Made by a program: the position numbers and the translations under genes. Source: Mycobacterium xenopi (GTDB taxonomy: Bacteria > Actinomycetota > Actinomycetes > Mycobacteriales > Mycobacteriaceae). Taken from it: DNA of 64,000 nucleotides. The notes under the pieces are model-generated. The model saw only the letters and a list, made by a program, of their open reading frames with translations, was not told where the DNA came from and did not search any database. The DNA is taken from NCBI RefSeq assembly GCF_009936235.1, contig NZ_AP022314.1, positions 4,278,001 to 4,342,000 of the forward strand, written 5' to 3'. Positions within the stretch are counted from its first letter, which is position 1; each line of letters begins with the position of its first letter. Of the stretch, positions 44,963-53,708 are shown in pieces.

Positions 44963-45676
44963 GTGGCAGAGCTTGTCCCGGCTGGGACCGTGAAGACTGA
45001 TGGTCGGAAACGGCGCTGGCACCGACACAAGGTTGAGCGCCGCAATGAGTTGATCGACGGCACCATCGAAGCGATTCGCCGGCACGGCCGGTTTTTGAGC
45101 ATGGACGAGATCGCCGCCGAGATCGGTGTCTCCAAGACCGTGCTGTACCGCTACTTCGTCGACAAGAACGATCTGACCAGCGCGGTGATGATGCGCTTCG
45201 CGCAGACCACGCTGATACCCAACATGGCCGCGGCGCTGTCGGCCAACATGGACGGCTTCGACCTGACCCGGGAGATCATCCGGGTCTACGTCGATACGGT
45301 CTCGGCTGAGCCCGAACCCTATCGGTTTGTGATGGCCAACAGCTCACCGAGCAAGAACAAGGTGATCGCGGATTCCGAGCGCATCATTGCCCGCATGCTG
45401 TCGGTCATGCTGCGCCGCCGTATGCAAGAGGTCGGGATGGACACCGGGGGCGTGGAGCCGTGGGCCTACATGATCGTCGGCGGTGTGCAACTGGCCACCC
45501 ACTCGTGGATTTCCGATCCGCGGATGAGCAAGGAGGAGCTGATCGACTACCTCACCATGCTCAGCTGGAGCGCGCTGTGCGGGATTGTGGAAGCTGGCGG
45601 CTCGCTGGAGAAGTTCAACGCCCAACCGCATCCGGCGCCGATCGTGCCGCCGCGGCGCGAAAACGTCGATGCCTGA
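44963..45676 (+). CDS. TetR-family transcriptional regulator
   Basis: GTG 44963 gives 237 residues. The DNA-binding domain (LIDGTIEAIRRHGRFLSMDE, IAAEIGVSKTVLYRYFVDKN) spans about residues 28-75, followed by an all-helical ligand domain. It matches Rv0472c by position and size. It overlaps the UbiA-type gene by 8 nt, so the two are co-transcribed and the regulator may sense a product of that enzyme or of nearby mycolate genes. Confidence 0.92.
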   Translation: MAELVPAGTVKTDGRKRRWHRHKVERRNELIDGTIEAIRRHGRFLSMDEIAAEIGVSKTVLYRYFVDKNDLTSAVMMRFAQTTLIPNMAAALSANMDGFDLTREIIRVYVDTVSAEPEPYRFVMANSSPSKNKVIADSERIIARMLSVMLRRRMQEVGMDTGGVEPWAYMIVGGVQLATHSWISDPRMSKEELIDYLTMLSWSALCGIVEAGGSLEKFNAQPHPAPIVPPRRENVDA

Positions 45677-46679
45677 GCTGATTTCCCGATCGCGGCTGAG
45701 GTCGTGGGGGTACGCGCTGCGCACCACCAACCCGCCCCCGAACGGACCCGTCGACGCCGTCACGCGCTGGATCGTCGTCACCCGGGCCGCGGTGCTGCCC
45801 ATGACACTGTTCGCGGGATTGGTCGCGGCGTTGCTGGCGGTCGGCAAGCCGGGGCTGGACTGGCGCTGGCTGGTGCTGGCGATCACTGGAATCACGTTGG
45901 CGCACATAGCCAATAACCTGATGAACGACCTGTACGACACGCAGGTGGGCACCGACAGCGCAAGCTATCCGCGGGCGCTTTACGCGCCGCATCCGGTGCT
46001 TTCGGGTCTGGTCACCCGTCGGAAACTGCTGACTGCGATCATCGCCGTCAACCTGGCCGACCTAGCGATTCTGGTGGTGTTGACGCTAGTTCGCGGCTGG
46101 CCGGTAATTGCCTTCGCGCTGACCGGGTTTGTGCTGAGCGTCGCTTACACAGCTCCGCCGCTGCGGCTGAAGAAGCGCGGCCTCGGAGAGCCCGACGTCT
46201 TCGTCGTCTGGGGGCCGCTGATGGTGTGCGGCACCTACTACTCAGCGGTGGGCACGGTGGGCTGGCCGGTGTTGCTGGCTTCACTGCCCTACGGGCTGCT
46301 GTGCACAACGGTGTTGATGGGCAAGCACATTGACAAGATTCCCTACGACCAGCCGCTGGGCATCCACACGCTGCCGGTGCTGCTGGGTGCTGCCCGCGCC
46401 CGCGATGCCACGCTCGCCATGATGGCCGGCTTCTATGTTTTGGTCGCGATGGCGGTGGGTGTCGGCGCGATGCCGTGGCCAGCGTTGCTGGTGGTCGTGG
46501 CGCTGCCGCGGTTGGCGAAGGTATGGCCGCATTTCCGCCGCCCGCCGCCGGACCAGCCGCCCGCCGACTACCCGGTGTGGCCACTGTGGTATGCCGCGCT
46601 GGCTTGGGTGCACGTGCGCCAGGCGGGCGCCTTGTTGGTGGTCGGCCTGGCCGTGGGCGCTATGCTGAACGCGGTCTAG
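45669..46679 (+). CDS. UbiA-family prenyltransferase
   Basis: ATG 45669 gives 336 residues with about eight membrane helices and the two UbiA metal/pyrophosphate motifs: NNLMNDLYDTQVGTDSASYP near residues 89-108 (NDxxDxxxD type) and DKIPYDQPLGIHTLP near 222. It transfers a prenyl chain to an aromatic or other acceptor in the membrane; the acceptor is not clear. As I recall M. tuberculosis has only short hypothetical genes (Rv0470A, Rv0471c) at this point, so this may be a gene lost there. It shares a transcript with the TetR gene. Confidence 0.86.
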   Translation: MPELISRSRLRSWGYALRTTNPPPNGPVDAVTRWIVVTRAAVLPMTLFAGLVAALLAVGKPGLDWRWLVLAITGITLAHIANNLMNDLYDTQVGTDSASYPRALYAPHPVLSGLVTRRKLLTAIIAVNLADLAILVVLTLVRGWPVIAFALTGFVLSVAYTAPPLRLKKRGLGEPDVFVVWGPLMVCGTYYSAVGTVGWPVLLASLPYGLLCTTVLMGKHIDKIPYDQPLGIHTLPVLLGAARARDATLAMMAGFYVLVAMAVGVGAMPWPALLVVVALPRLAKVWPHFRRPPPDQPPADYPVWPLWYAALAWVHVRQAGALLVVGLAVGAMLNAV

Positions 46680-46834
46680 CGACGTTCCCGAGGATTGTCG
46701 TGTTCGCACTCGGGCCGTGTCGGTGAGCCGAATCGACCCGCAGTCACTACCATGCAACGACGGCATCAGGGTTTACCGCCGCCTGTTCGACGAGCACCGT
46801 GAATCCTCGCCACTGCAGAAAGGCTTACATCCGT

Positions 46835-47698
46835 ATGTCCGTGCCGCTGACGCCGTTTTTCGAGGACGTGCAGGCCCACTACGACCTTTCGGACGACTTC
46901 TTTCGCTTGTTCCTAGACCGCACCCAGACTTACAGCTGCGCGTACTTCGAGCGCGACGACATGACGCTGGAAGAGGCGCAGATCGCCAAGATCGACTTGG
47001 CGCTTGACAAGTTGCGTCTCGAACCCGGGATGACGTTGCTCGACATCGGCTGCGGCTGGGGTGCCACGCTGCGGCGGGCGGTCGAGAAGTACGACGTCCA
47101 CGTTGTGGGTCTGACCCTGTCGGAAAACCAGGCCGCCCACGTCCGGCAGATGTTCGACCAGATGGACACCCCGCGCTCCCGACGGGTGTTGGTCGAAGGC
47201 TGGGAAAAATTCCACGACCCCGTCGACCGGATCGTGTCGATCGGTGCGTTTGAACACTTCGGTCACCAGCGCTACCCGCGCTTCTTCAAGATGGCCTACG
47301 ACGCATTGCCGGCGGGCGGCGTGATGCTGCTGCATACCATCACGCGTCCCACGTTTTCGGAGGGCAGGACGATGGGCTTGGCGTTGACCCGTGAAGTGGT
47401 CCGGTTCGCCAAGTTCATCCTGGACGAAATCTTCCCGGGCGGTTGGCTGCCGGCGATACCGACTGTCGAAGAACATGCCCGCAAGGCTGGCTTCAGGGTG
47501 ACCCGGGTTCAGTCGCTGCAACCGCACTATGCGCGCACCCTCGACCTGTGGGCGGCCGCGTTGCAGGCCAACAAGGATCGAGCGATCGCTCTTCAGTCGC
47601 AAGAGGTTTACGACCGCTACATGCACTACTTGACCGGTTGCGCGCAGCTGTTCCGCGACGGCTACACCGACGTCTGCCAGTTCACCTGCGCGAAATAG
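46835..47698 (+). CDS. pcaA: PcaA, mycolic acid cyclopropane synthase
   Basis: ATG 46835 gives 287 residues, exactly the length of M. tuberculosis PcaA, and begins MSVPLTPFFEDVQAHYDLSD like it. An upstream in-frame GTG (46799) is less likely. The SAM motif is LLDIGCGWGATLRRA; the substrate-binding YSCAYFERDDMTLEEAQ and the IGAFEHFGHQRY region are those of the cyclopropane synthase family. PcaA puts the proximal cyclopropane in alpha-mycolates, needed for cording in M. tuberculosis. Gene order with umaA on the opposite strand also matches. Confidence 0.93.
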   Translation: MSVPLTPFFEDVQAHYDLSDDFFRLFLDRTQTYSCAYFERDDMTLEEAQIAKIDLALDKLRLEPGMTLLDIGCGWGATLRRAVEKYDVHVVGLTLSENQAAHVRQMFDQMDTPRSRRVLVEGWEKFHDPVDRIVSIGAFEHFGHQRYPRFFKMAYDALPAGGVMLLHTITRPTFSEGRTMGLALTREVVRFAKFILDEIFPGGWLPAIPTVEEHARKAGFRVTRVQSLQPHYARTLDLWAAALQANKDRAIALQSQEVYDRYMHYLTGCAQLFRDGYTDVCQFTCAK

Positions 47699-47762
47699 CC
47701 TGCGGGCGTTTCGCTTCCCTGTCCGTCGCGGTCGCGCCTGTGTCCCTGGGGGCGGCTCGGAA

Positions 47763-48668
47763 TCAATCGACCCCTTGGCCGTCAACTCCCTTGGTCAGCG
47801 TGAACTGCCCGACCTCGGTGATGCCCTTGCGGAACAGCTGCGCGCAACCGGTCAAGTAGTGCATGTAGCGGTTGTAGACCTCTTCGGACTGCACTGCGAT
47901 GGCCTCGTCTTTGTGGGCCTTGAGATTCGCCGCCCAGATGTCAAGTGTGCGGACATAGTGCGGATTCATCAGCTGGATTTCGTCGGTCGAAAATCCGGCT
48001 TTGCGGGAGTATTCTACGACGTCCTCAGCCGCGGGCAATGCGCCACCGGGAAATATCTCTCGATCGATAAACTTCCAGAACCGCAGATCGCTCATCGTGA
48101 TTTTGATCCCGTTCGGCACCCAATAGCTCGGCGGATGAGTGAATATGGTCTCCAAAACCATCCGGCCGTCCGCGGGCATCACGCGGTATGCCGTTTCGAA
48201 GAACGGCGCCCACCGCGATTTCCCGAATGCCTCGAACGCTTCGATGCTGACGATTCGGTCCACGGGCTCGTCGAACTGCTCCCAGCCCTGCAGCAGCACT
48301 CGCCTACTGCGCGGGCTGTCCATTTCGTCGAACATCCGTGTCACGTGGGCGCACTGGTTTTTCGACAGCGTCAGCCCGATCACGTCGACGTCGTATTTCT
48401 CGATCGCGCGTCGCATGGTGGAGCCCCAGCCGCAGCCGACGTCGAGCAGCGTCATGCCAGGCTTCAGGTCCAGCTTGCCCAACGCCAGGTCGATCTTGGC
48501 GATCTGCGCCTCTTCCAGCGTCATGTCGTCGCGCTCGAAGTAAGCGCAACTGTAAGTCTGAGTGGGGTCCTGGAATAGCCGGAAGAATTCGTCTGACAGA
48601 TCGTAGTGCGCTTGTACGTCTTCGAACGGGGGCGTCAATGTTTGCGTTTCACTCGGTGTCTTAGTCAC
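47763..48668 (-). CDS. umaA: mycolic-acid methyltransferase family protein, UmaA-like
   Basis: The 301-residue protein belongs to the SAM-dependent cyclopropane/methyl-mycolate synthases (LLDVGCGWGSTMRRAIEKYD; YSCAYFERDDMTLEEAQIAK). Its C-terminus (LFRKGITEVGQFTLTK) and the EAFEAFG variant of the active-site loop resemble UmaA and MmaA1 more than PcaA. It takes the umaA position convergent with pcaA. The N-terminus is closer to MmaA2/PcaA, so orthology to umaA is probable but not certain. Confidence 0.78.
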   Translation of the reverse strand: MTKTPSETQTLTPPFEDVQAHYDLSDEFFRLFQDPTQTYSCAYFERDDMTLEEAQIAKIDLALGKLDLKPGMTLLDVGCGWGSTMRRAIEKYDVDVIGLTLSKNQCAHVTRMFDEMDSPRSRRVLLQGWEQFDEPVDRIVSIEAFEAFGKSRWAPFFETAYRVMPADGRMVLETIFTHPPSYWVPNGIKITMSDLRFWKFIDREIFPGGALPAAEDVVEYSRKAGFSTDEIQLMNPHYVRTLDIWAANLKAHKDEAIAVQSEEVYNRYMHYLTGCAQLFRKGITEVGQFTLTKGVDGQGVD

Positions 48669-48849
48669 TGTTCGTCCTGCTGAACACTGCTGATCCGGTC
48701 ACAAATTAGACGTCGGGCCCGAAACGTCGCTCCAGGTGACATCTGTGCAATAGAGGATACGACTAAGTACCGCCACGGCGACAACACGGGGCAACGCGCA
48801 CCGTACGGGCCAACGGCGTCGATCGCGATGCATCATTTGCCAACCGCCA

Positions 48850-50100
48850 TCAGTATTTACCGAACACCAGCGCGACGTTGAGGCCACCGAAGCCAAACGA
48901 ATTGCTGATCGCGTACTGGTAGTCACCCACGCGCGGTTCTCCGGCCACCACATCCAGATCGATCTCGGGGTCGAGATTGCGCAGGTTCAGCGTCGGCGGG
49001 ATGATGCCGTCCCGCAGCGCCAATACGGTCAGAATCGCCTCCACCGCGCCGACCGCGCCAATCGACTGGCCCAATGCGGCCTTGGGCGCGTAGACCGCAG
49101 GCCGGTGGGAGCCCAATGCGTTGTTGATTGCCTTACTTTCAGCCAGGTCGCCGACGACGGTCCCGGTGGCGTGGGCGTTGACGTGGTCGATGTCGGTGGC
49201 TGTCAGCCCAGCCAGTTCGATTGCCCGGGTGATGGCATACCCGGCCTGCTCGCCTCGAGGATCGGGAGCCACGACGTGGTAGCCGTCGGAGGTGATGCCG
49301 GCGCCCATCAGCCGACCGAGAATTGTGGCCCCGCGGGCCTTCGCGTGCGCCTCCGTCTCGATGACCAGCATTGCTCCTGCTTCGCCGAACACGAAGCCGT
49401 CGCGGTCTTTGTCGAACGGGCGACACGCGCCGGCCGGGTCGTCGTTGTTGGTCGACAGCAAGCCCATCGAAGCAAACGCCGCGATGGGGATTGCCTCGAT
49501 TCTGGTCTCGATGCCCCCGCAGATCGCAATGTCGGCTTCCCCGAGCACGAGATTGCGCCATGCGAGGGCAATCGCCTCGGCGCCTGAGGCGTCCGCAGAC
49601 ACCGGCGTGATGACCCCCGCTTTGGCGCCGCGTTCCAGCCCGACCCAGGCACTTCCCGAGTTGGGCATGCACATCAGCACGCCCACCGGGTTGACGGCCT
49701 TCAGGCCGCGTGCGCGGATGTCGTCGTAGCCGAAGACCATCTCCTCGGTCGAACCCATTCCGGTGCCGATCGAGACCATCAAGCGGTTGGTGTCGACCTC
49801 AGGCGAACCGGCGTTCGCCCAGACGCGGCGGCCCAACACCACGGAGATCTTCTGCAGAAACAGCATCCGCCGCAGCTCGACGCGCGTCAGCTCCTGGTCA
49901 AAGTCCTCGAGCAGATGCCCGCCGATGCGCACCGGTAGCTTGAACTGCTCGATGAACGGATCATCGATCTTGCGGATCCCGCTCTGCCCGTCCAGCAACT
50001 TCTTCCAGGTGCTGTCGGCGTCGGTCGCCAGCGCGGTGGACATCGCGATGCCGGTGACAACCACATCAGGAAATCCATTTCCGGTCGAGAGCGCCGCCAT
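48850..50100 (-). CDS. KasA-like beta-ketoacyl-ACP synthase lacking catalytic Cys and one His
   Basis: The 416-residue protein has the length and order of M. tuberculosis KasA and aligns throughout (GEAGAMLVIETEAHAKARGA; PPTLNLRNLDPEIDLDVVAG; NSFGFGGLNVAL). The nucleophilic cysteine (TPVSAC in KasA) is replaced by Asp170 (TPVSADASGAEA). His310 (VNAHATGT) and Lys340 (YAPKAALG) are kept, but the second catalytic histidine is Gln345 (ALGQSIGAVG). Condensation by the usual mechanism is therefore not expected. It may be a non-condensing partner, a decarboxylase-like subunit or a decaying gene; the clean frame argues against decay. It is divergent from a CmaA2-like gene. Confidence 0.88.
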   Translation of the reverse strand: MAALSTGNGFPDVVVTGIAMSTALATDADSTWKKLLDGQSGIRKIDDPFIEQFKLPVRIGGHLLEDFDQELTRVELRRMLFLQKISVVLGRRVWANAGSPEVDTNRLMVSIGTGMGSTEEMVFGYDDIRARGLKAVNPVGVLMCMPNSGSAWVGLERGAKAGVITPVSADASGAEAIALAWRNLVLGEADIAICGGIETRIEAIPIAAFASMGLLSTNNDDPAGACRPFDKDRDGFVFGEAGAMLVIETEAHAKARGATILGRLMGAGITSDGYHVVAPDPRGEQAGYAITRAIELAGLTATDIDHVNAHATGTVVGDLAESKAINNALGSHRPAVYAPKAALGQSIGAVGAVEAILTVLALRDGIIPPTLNLRNLDPEIDLDVVAGEPRVGDYQYAISNSFGFGGLNVALVFGKY

Positions 50101-50273
50101 AGTGTTTTCCTGCTTTCCTTTCCTCGACGGCTCATCCCATTTATCCAGTTACCCAAGACCATTACCAACCAAGCCTAATCGGAGCGATTGTGCTGGGGCA
50201 CAACTAAAGCAGCCGCAATAGCCGGTGCGAGGTGATTGCAGCGGGCGCGCGTCGGCGTATATCGTCGGCCCCT

Positions 50274-51179
50274 ATGGGCAGTAAACCGCTAGCAACCACG
50301 GAACTGAAGCCGAATGTCGAGCACATCCAGTCGCACTACGACCGGTCCAACGACTTCTTCCGGCTGTGGCTCGACCCGACGATGACGTACAGCTGCGCCT
50401 ACTTCGAGCGCGAGGATATGACGCTGGAAGAGGCCCAGATGGCCAAGGTCGACCTGGCGTTGGGCAAGCTGGGGCTGCGGCCGGGCATGACACTGCTGGA
50501 TATCGGTTGTGGCTGGGGATCGACGATGCGGCGCGCGATCGAGAAATACGACGTCAACGTGATCGGGCTGACGCTCTCGGAAAACCAGGTGGCCCACAAC
50601 CAGCAAAAATTCGCCGAGATGGACAGCCCGCGCCGCAAAGAAGTGCGGCTACAGGGCTGGGAACAGTTCGACGAGCCGGTGGATCGCATCGTGTCGCTGG
50701 GTGCCTTCGAGCACTTCGCCGACGGCATCGGCCGCTTCGACCGCTACACCGACTTCTTCAAGATGTGCTACAACGTGCTGCCCGACGACGGCGTGATGCT
50801 CTTGCACACGATCGTGGTGCCCAGCGAAGAAGAGGCCAAGCAGCGCAACCTGCAGGTGACCATGTCGCTGATGCGCTTCATCAACTTCATCTTGACCGAG
50901 ATCTTCCCCGGGGGCCGGCTGCCGATGATCTCGATCGTCGACGAATACGCCACCGCCGCCGGTTTCACGATCACCCGCCACCACCGCATCGGCTCGAACT
51001 ATGTGCGGACCCTCGACACCTGGGCACAGCAACTCGAAGCGCACAAGGACCAAGCCATTGCGCTGCAAGGTGAAGAGGTCTACCAGCGTTACATGAAATA
51101 CCTGACCGGCTGCCGGGAGTTGTTCCGCGACGGCTACACCGACGTCTGCCAATTCACCATGGAGAAGAAAGCCGCCTAA
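50274..51179 (+). CDS. cyclopropane mycolic acid synthase, CmaA2-like
   Basis: ATG 50274 gives 301 residues: HIQSHYDRSNDFFRLWLDPT, the SAM motif LLDIGCGWGSTMRRAIEKYD, and GAFEHFADGIGRFDRY, an insertion shared with CmaA2. The C-terminus YTDVCQFTMEK is also CmaA2-like. It would add a cyclopropane or methyl branch to meromycolate chains. In M. tuberculosis cmaA2 is elsewhere (Rv0503c) and fadB2 is followed directly by umaA, so this gene and the ketosynthase are extra here. Confidence 0.85.
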   Translation: MGSKPLATTELKPNVEHIQSHYDRSNDFFRLWLDPTMTYSCAYFEREDMTLEEAQMAKVDLALGKLGLRPGMTLLDIGCGWGSTMRRAIEKYDVNVIGLTLSENQVAHNQQKFAEMDSPRRKEVRLQGWEQFDEPVDRIVSLGAFEHFADGIGRFDRYTDFFKMCYNVLPDDGVMLLHTIVVPSEEEAKQRNLQVTMSLMRFINFILTEIFPGGRLPMISIVDEYATAAGFTITRHHRIGSNYVRTLDTWAQQLEAHKDQAIALQGEEVYQRYMKYLTGCRELFRDGYTDVCQFTMEKKAA

Positions 51180-51207
51180 GCGGCGTCGGCTTCTGCGCGG
51201 CCTAGTC

Positions 51208-52062
51208 TTAGTACGCGTAGAAGCCCTGACCGGACTTCTTGCCGAGCAGACCGGCTTCGACCATGCGCACCAACAGCGGCGGCGAGGCGTACTGCTGTTC
51301 CTTGAACTCCTCAAACATCTTGTCCGCGATCAGCTTCAGGGTGTCCAGACCTACCAGGTCCGCGAGCCGCAGCGGGCCCATCGGGTGCGAGAGCCCGGCG
51401 ACCACCGCCTTGTCGACGTCTTCGACGGTGGCGAACTTATTCTCGACCATCCGGATCGCCGACAACAAAAACGGCACCAACAGCGCGTTCACCACGAAAC
51501 CGGAGCGGTCGGAGCAGCGCACCACCTGTTTGCCCAGCACCGCGCTGGCGAATTCCTCGGTGCGGGCGGCGGCTTGTTCGTCGGTGACGAGCGTGCACAC
51601 CAACTCGACCAGCGGCAAAACCGGGACCGGGTTGAAGAAATGCAGGCCCAACACCCGCTGCGGGTTCTTGGTGGCCGCGGCCAGTTTCATGATCGGGATG
51701 CTGGAGGTGTTGGAAGCCAGCACCGCGGCCGGATCGGTGAGGATCCGGTCGAGTTCGGCGAAGATCTCTGCCTTGACGGCCTCGTCTTCGATGACGGCCT
51801 CGACCACCAGTTGCCGGTCGGCGAAGTCTTTGAGATCGGTGGTGAACGTGAGGTTGTCGATCGCGCCGTCGCGTTCGCGTTCGGTGATCTTGCCCGCGCT
51901 GACACCGCGTTCCAGCGATTTCACGATGCGGTTGCGGCCCGCCGCGATCAGCGCGTCCGTGGTCTCGAATACCGTGACGTCGACACCCGCTCGTGCTGAC
52001 ACCTCGGCGATGCCGGCACCCATCTGCCCGGCTCCGACAACACCTACTCGTTCGATAGTCAC
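51208..52062 (-). CDS. fadB2: FadB2, 3-hydroxybutyryl-CoA dehydrogenase
   Basis: GTG 52062 with ribosome site AAAGGA gives 284 residues. The NAD-binding motif VGVVGAGQMGAGIAEVSARA is at the N-terminus. The catalytic His lies in LGLHFFNPVP, with ASNTSSIPI and SGFVVNALLVPFL typical of the HBDH family. It oxidises 3-hydroxyacyl-CoA, probably acetoacetyl-CoA-related short chains. It is downstream of icl1 on the same strand, separated by a hairpin. Confidence 0.95.
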   Translation of the reverse strand: MTIERVGVVGAGQMGAGIAEVSARAGVDVTVFETTDALIAAGRNRIVKSLERGVSAGKITERERDGAIDNLTFTTDLKDFADRQLVVEAVIEDEAVKAEIFAELDRILTDPAAVLASNTSSIPIMKLAAATKNPQRVLGLHFFNPVPVLPLVELVCTLVTDEQAAARTEEFASAVLGKQVVRCSDRSGFVVNALLVPFLLSAIRMVENKFATVEDVDKAVVAGLSHPMGPLRLADLVGLDTLKLIADKMFEEFKEQQYASPPLLVRMVEAGLLGKKSGQGFYAY

Positions 52063-52079
52063 GGTGTCCTTTCTACCGG

Positions 52080-52137
52080 CGAGCAGACGCAGAATCGCAT
52101 CATTGCGGCCGCAAATGTGCGATTCTGCGTCTGCTCG
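52080..52137. repeat. perfect 20-bp-stem hairpin of the CGAGCAGACGC family
   Basis: CGAGCAGACGCAGAATCGCA (52080-52099) pairs perfectly with its complement at 52118-52137; the loop contains GCGGCCGC. It lies between icl1 and fadB2 on the minus strand. It shares its outer arm with the hairpin at 31022-31079. It may partly terminate icl1 transcripts or stabilise their 3' ends. Confidence 0.85.
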
Positions 52138-52145
52138 GCACTAGG

Positions 52146-53429
52146 TCAGAACTGACCCTCTTCGGTCGAGCCGGTCAGGGCCGTCGTCGACGAGTTCGGG
52201 TCGACCGTGGTGGCGATGCGGTCGAAGTAACCGGCGCCGACCTCACGTTGGTGTTTGGTCGCGGTGTACCCGCGCTCCTCGGCGGCGAACTCGCGTTCCT
52301 GCAGCTCCACGTAGGCGCTCATCTGATTGCGGGCATAGCCGTAGGCCAGGTCAAACATCGAGTAGTTGAGTGCGTGGAAGCCAGCCAGCGTGATGAACTG
52401 GAACTTGAATCCCATTGCGGCAAGCTCTTTTTGGAACTTGGCGATGGTCGAGTCGTCGAGGTGCTTTTTCCAGTTGAACGACGGCGAGCAGTTGTAGGCC
52501 AGCATCTGGTCCGGGAACTCGGCCTTGACCGCCTCAGCGAACTGCTTGGCGAGCTCCAGGTCGGGTGTGCCGGTCTCCATCCAGATCAGGTCGGCGAACG
52601 GCGCGTAGGCCTTGGCCCGGGCGATGCACGGCTCGATGCCGTTTTGCGTGCGGTAGAAGCCCTCTCGGGTGCGCTCACCGGTGATGAACGGCCGGTCGCG
52701 CTCGTCGATGTCGGAGGTGATCAGCGTGGCCGCCTCGGCGTCGGTGCGCGCGATGATCACCGTGGGGACGTCACACACGTCGGCGGCCAGCCGCGCCGAC
52801 GTCAACGTGCGGATGTGCTGCTGGGTCGGGATCAGCACCTTGCCGCCCAGGTGCCCGCATTTCTTCTCCGAGGCCAACTGGTCTTCCCAGTGGGTGCCCG
52901 CCGCGCCAGCGGCGATCATCGCCTTCTGCAATTCGAAGACGTTGAGCGCACCGCCGAAGCCGGCCTCGGCGTCGGCGACGATCGGTGCCAGCCAGTTCTC
53001 CACCGACTTGTCGCCTTCGATCTTGGCGATCTGGTCGGCGCGCTGCAGCGCGTTGTTGATGCGGCGCACGATCTGCGGCACCGAATTCGCTGGGTAGAGG
53101 CTCTGGTCGGGATAGGTCTGCGCGGCCAGGTTGGCATCACCGGCAACCTGCCATCCGGACAGGTAGATCGCCTTCAGGCCAGCGCGCACCTGCTGCACGG
53201 CCTGGTTGCCGGTCAGCGCGCCCAGCGCGTTGACCCACTCGAGGTCGTGCAGTTGCTCCCACAGCACCTCGGCGCCGCGGCGAGCCAGCGTGTGCTCCTC
53301 GACCACACTGCCCTGCAAAGCCACCACATCGGCAGCGGTGTAGGTCCGGGTGACGTCCTTCCAGCGCGGATTGGTGTCCCAGTCGTGCTGAATCTGCTCC
53401 GCGCTTTTGGGCGTGCCAACGGTCGACAT
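52146..53429 (-). CDS. icl1: isocitrate lyase
   Basis: The 427-residue protein matches mycobacterial Icl1 from MSTVGTPKSAEQIQHDW to TGSTEEGQF. The catalytic signature KKCGHLGGK with the active cysteine is near residue 190, and NCSPSFNWKKHLDD contributes to the substrate pocket. It splits isocitrate to glyoxylate and succinate and also serves the methylcitrate cycle, allowing growth on fatty acids. The regulator gene ramB is close by, and a possible RamB site lies upstream. Confidence 0.97.
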   Translation of the reverse strand: MSTVGTPKSAEQIQHDWDTNPRWKDVTRTYTAADVVALQGSVVEEHTLARRGAEVLWEQLHDLEWVNALGALTGNQAVQQVRAGLKAIYLSGWQVAGDANLAAQTYPDQSLYPANSVPQIVRRINNALQRADQIAKIEGDKSVENWLAPIVADAEAGFGGALNVFELQKAMIAAGAAGTHWEDQLASEKKCGHLGGKVLIPTQQHIRTLTSARLAADVCDVPTVIIARTDAEAATLITSDIDERDRPFITGERTREGFYRTQNGIEPCIARAKAYAPFADLIWMETGTPDLELAKQFAEAVKAEFPDQMLAYNCSPSFNWKKHLDDSTIAKFQKELAAMGFKFQFITLAGFHALNYSMFDLAYGYARNQMSAYVELQEREFAAEERGYTATKHQREVGAGYFDRIATTVDPNSSTTALTGSTEEGQF

Positions 53430-53589
53430 CGAAGACGGCTCCTTCTTGTTTTCGCATCGCTGGCAGGCCCCGGCTTTCCAGGATTGCTAACCCGCCAGCG
53501 GCTTCCTTGGTGTGTTAAGCCGACAATGGCACACGTTAGCTTCGCTGGTCCACCGCTTGCAGGTGCGAACTTCCGCTACGACTTAGCTC

Positions 53590-53602
53590 AGTTTTGCAAA
53601 TC
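53590..53602. promoter_or_regulatory. possible RamB site upstream of icl1
   Basis: AGTTTTGCAAATC resembles the TTTGCAAA core described for RamB in Corynebacterium. It lies 161 nt before the icl1 ATG in the 279-nt gap between icl1 and the thioesterase-like gene. No clear -10 element was identified in this gap. Confidence 0.35.
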
Positions 53603-53708
53603 CTGCCAAGTCCAGCTTGGCGGAATCCGGTCAGTAGCTACCCGCTGGTAACACAAAGCCGCAGGTCAACCCGCGTGTTGATCGACGGCGCCGATCGCCG
53701 CGCCGCGG

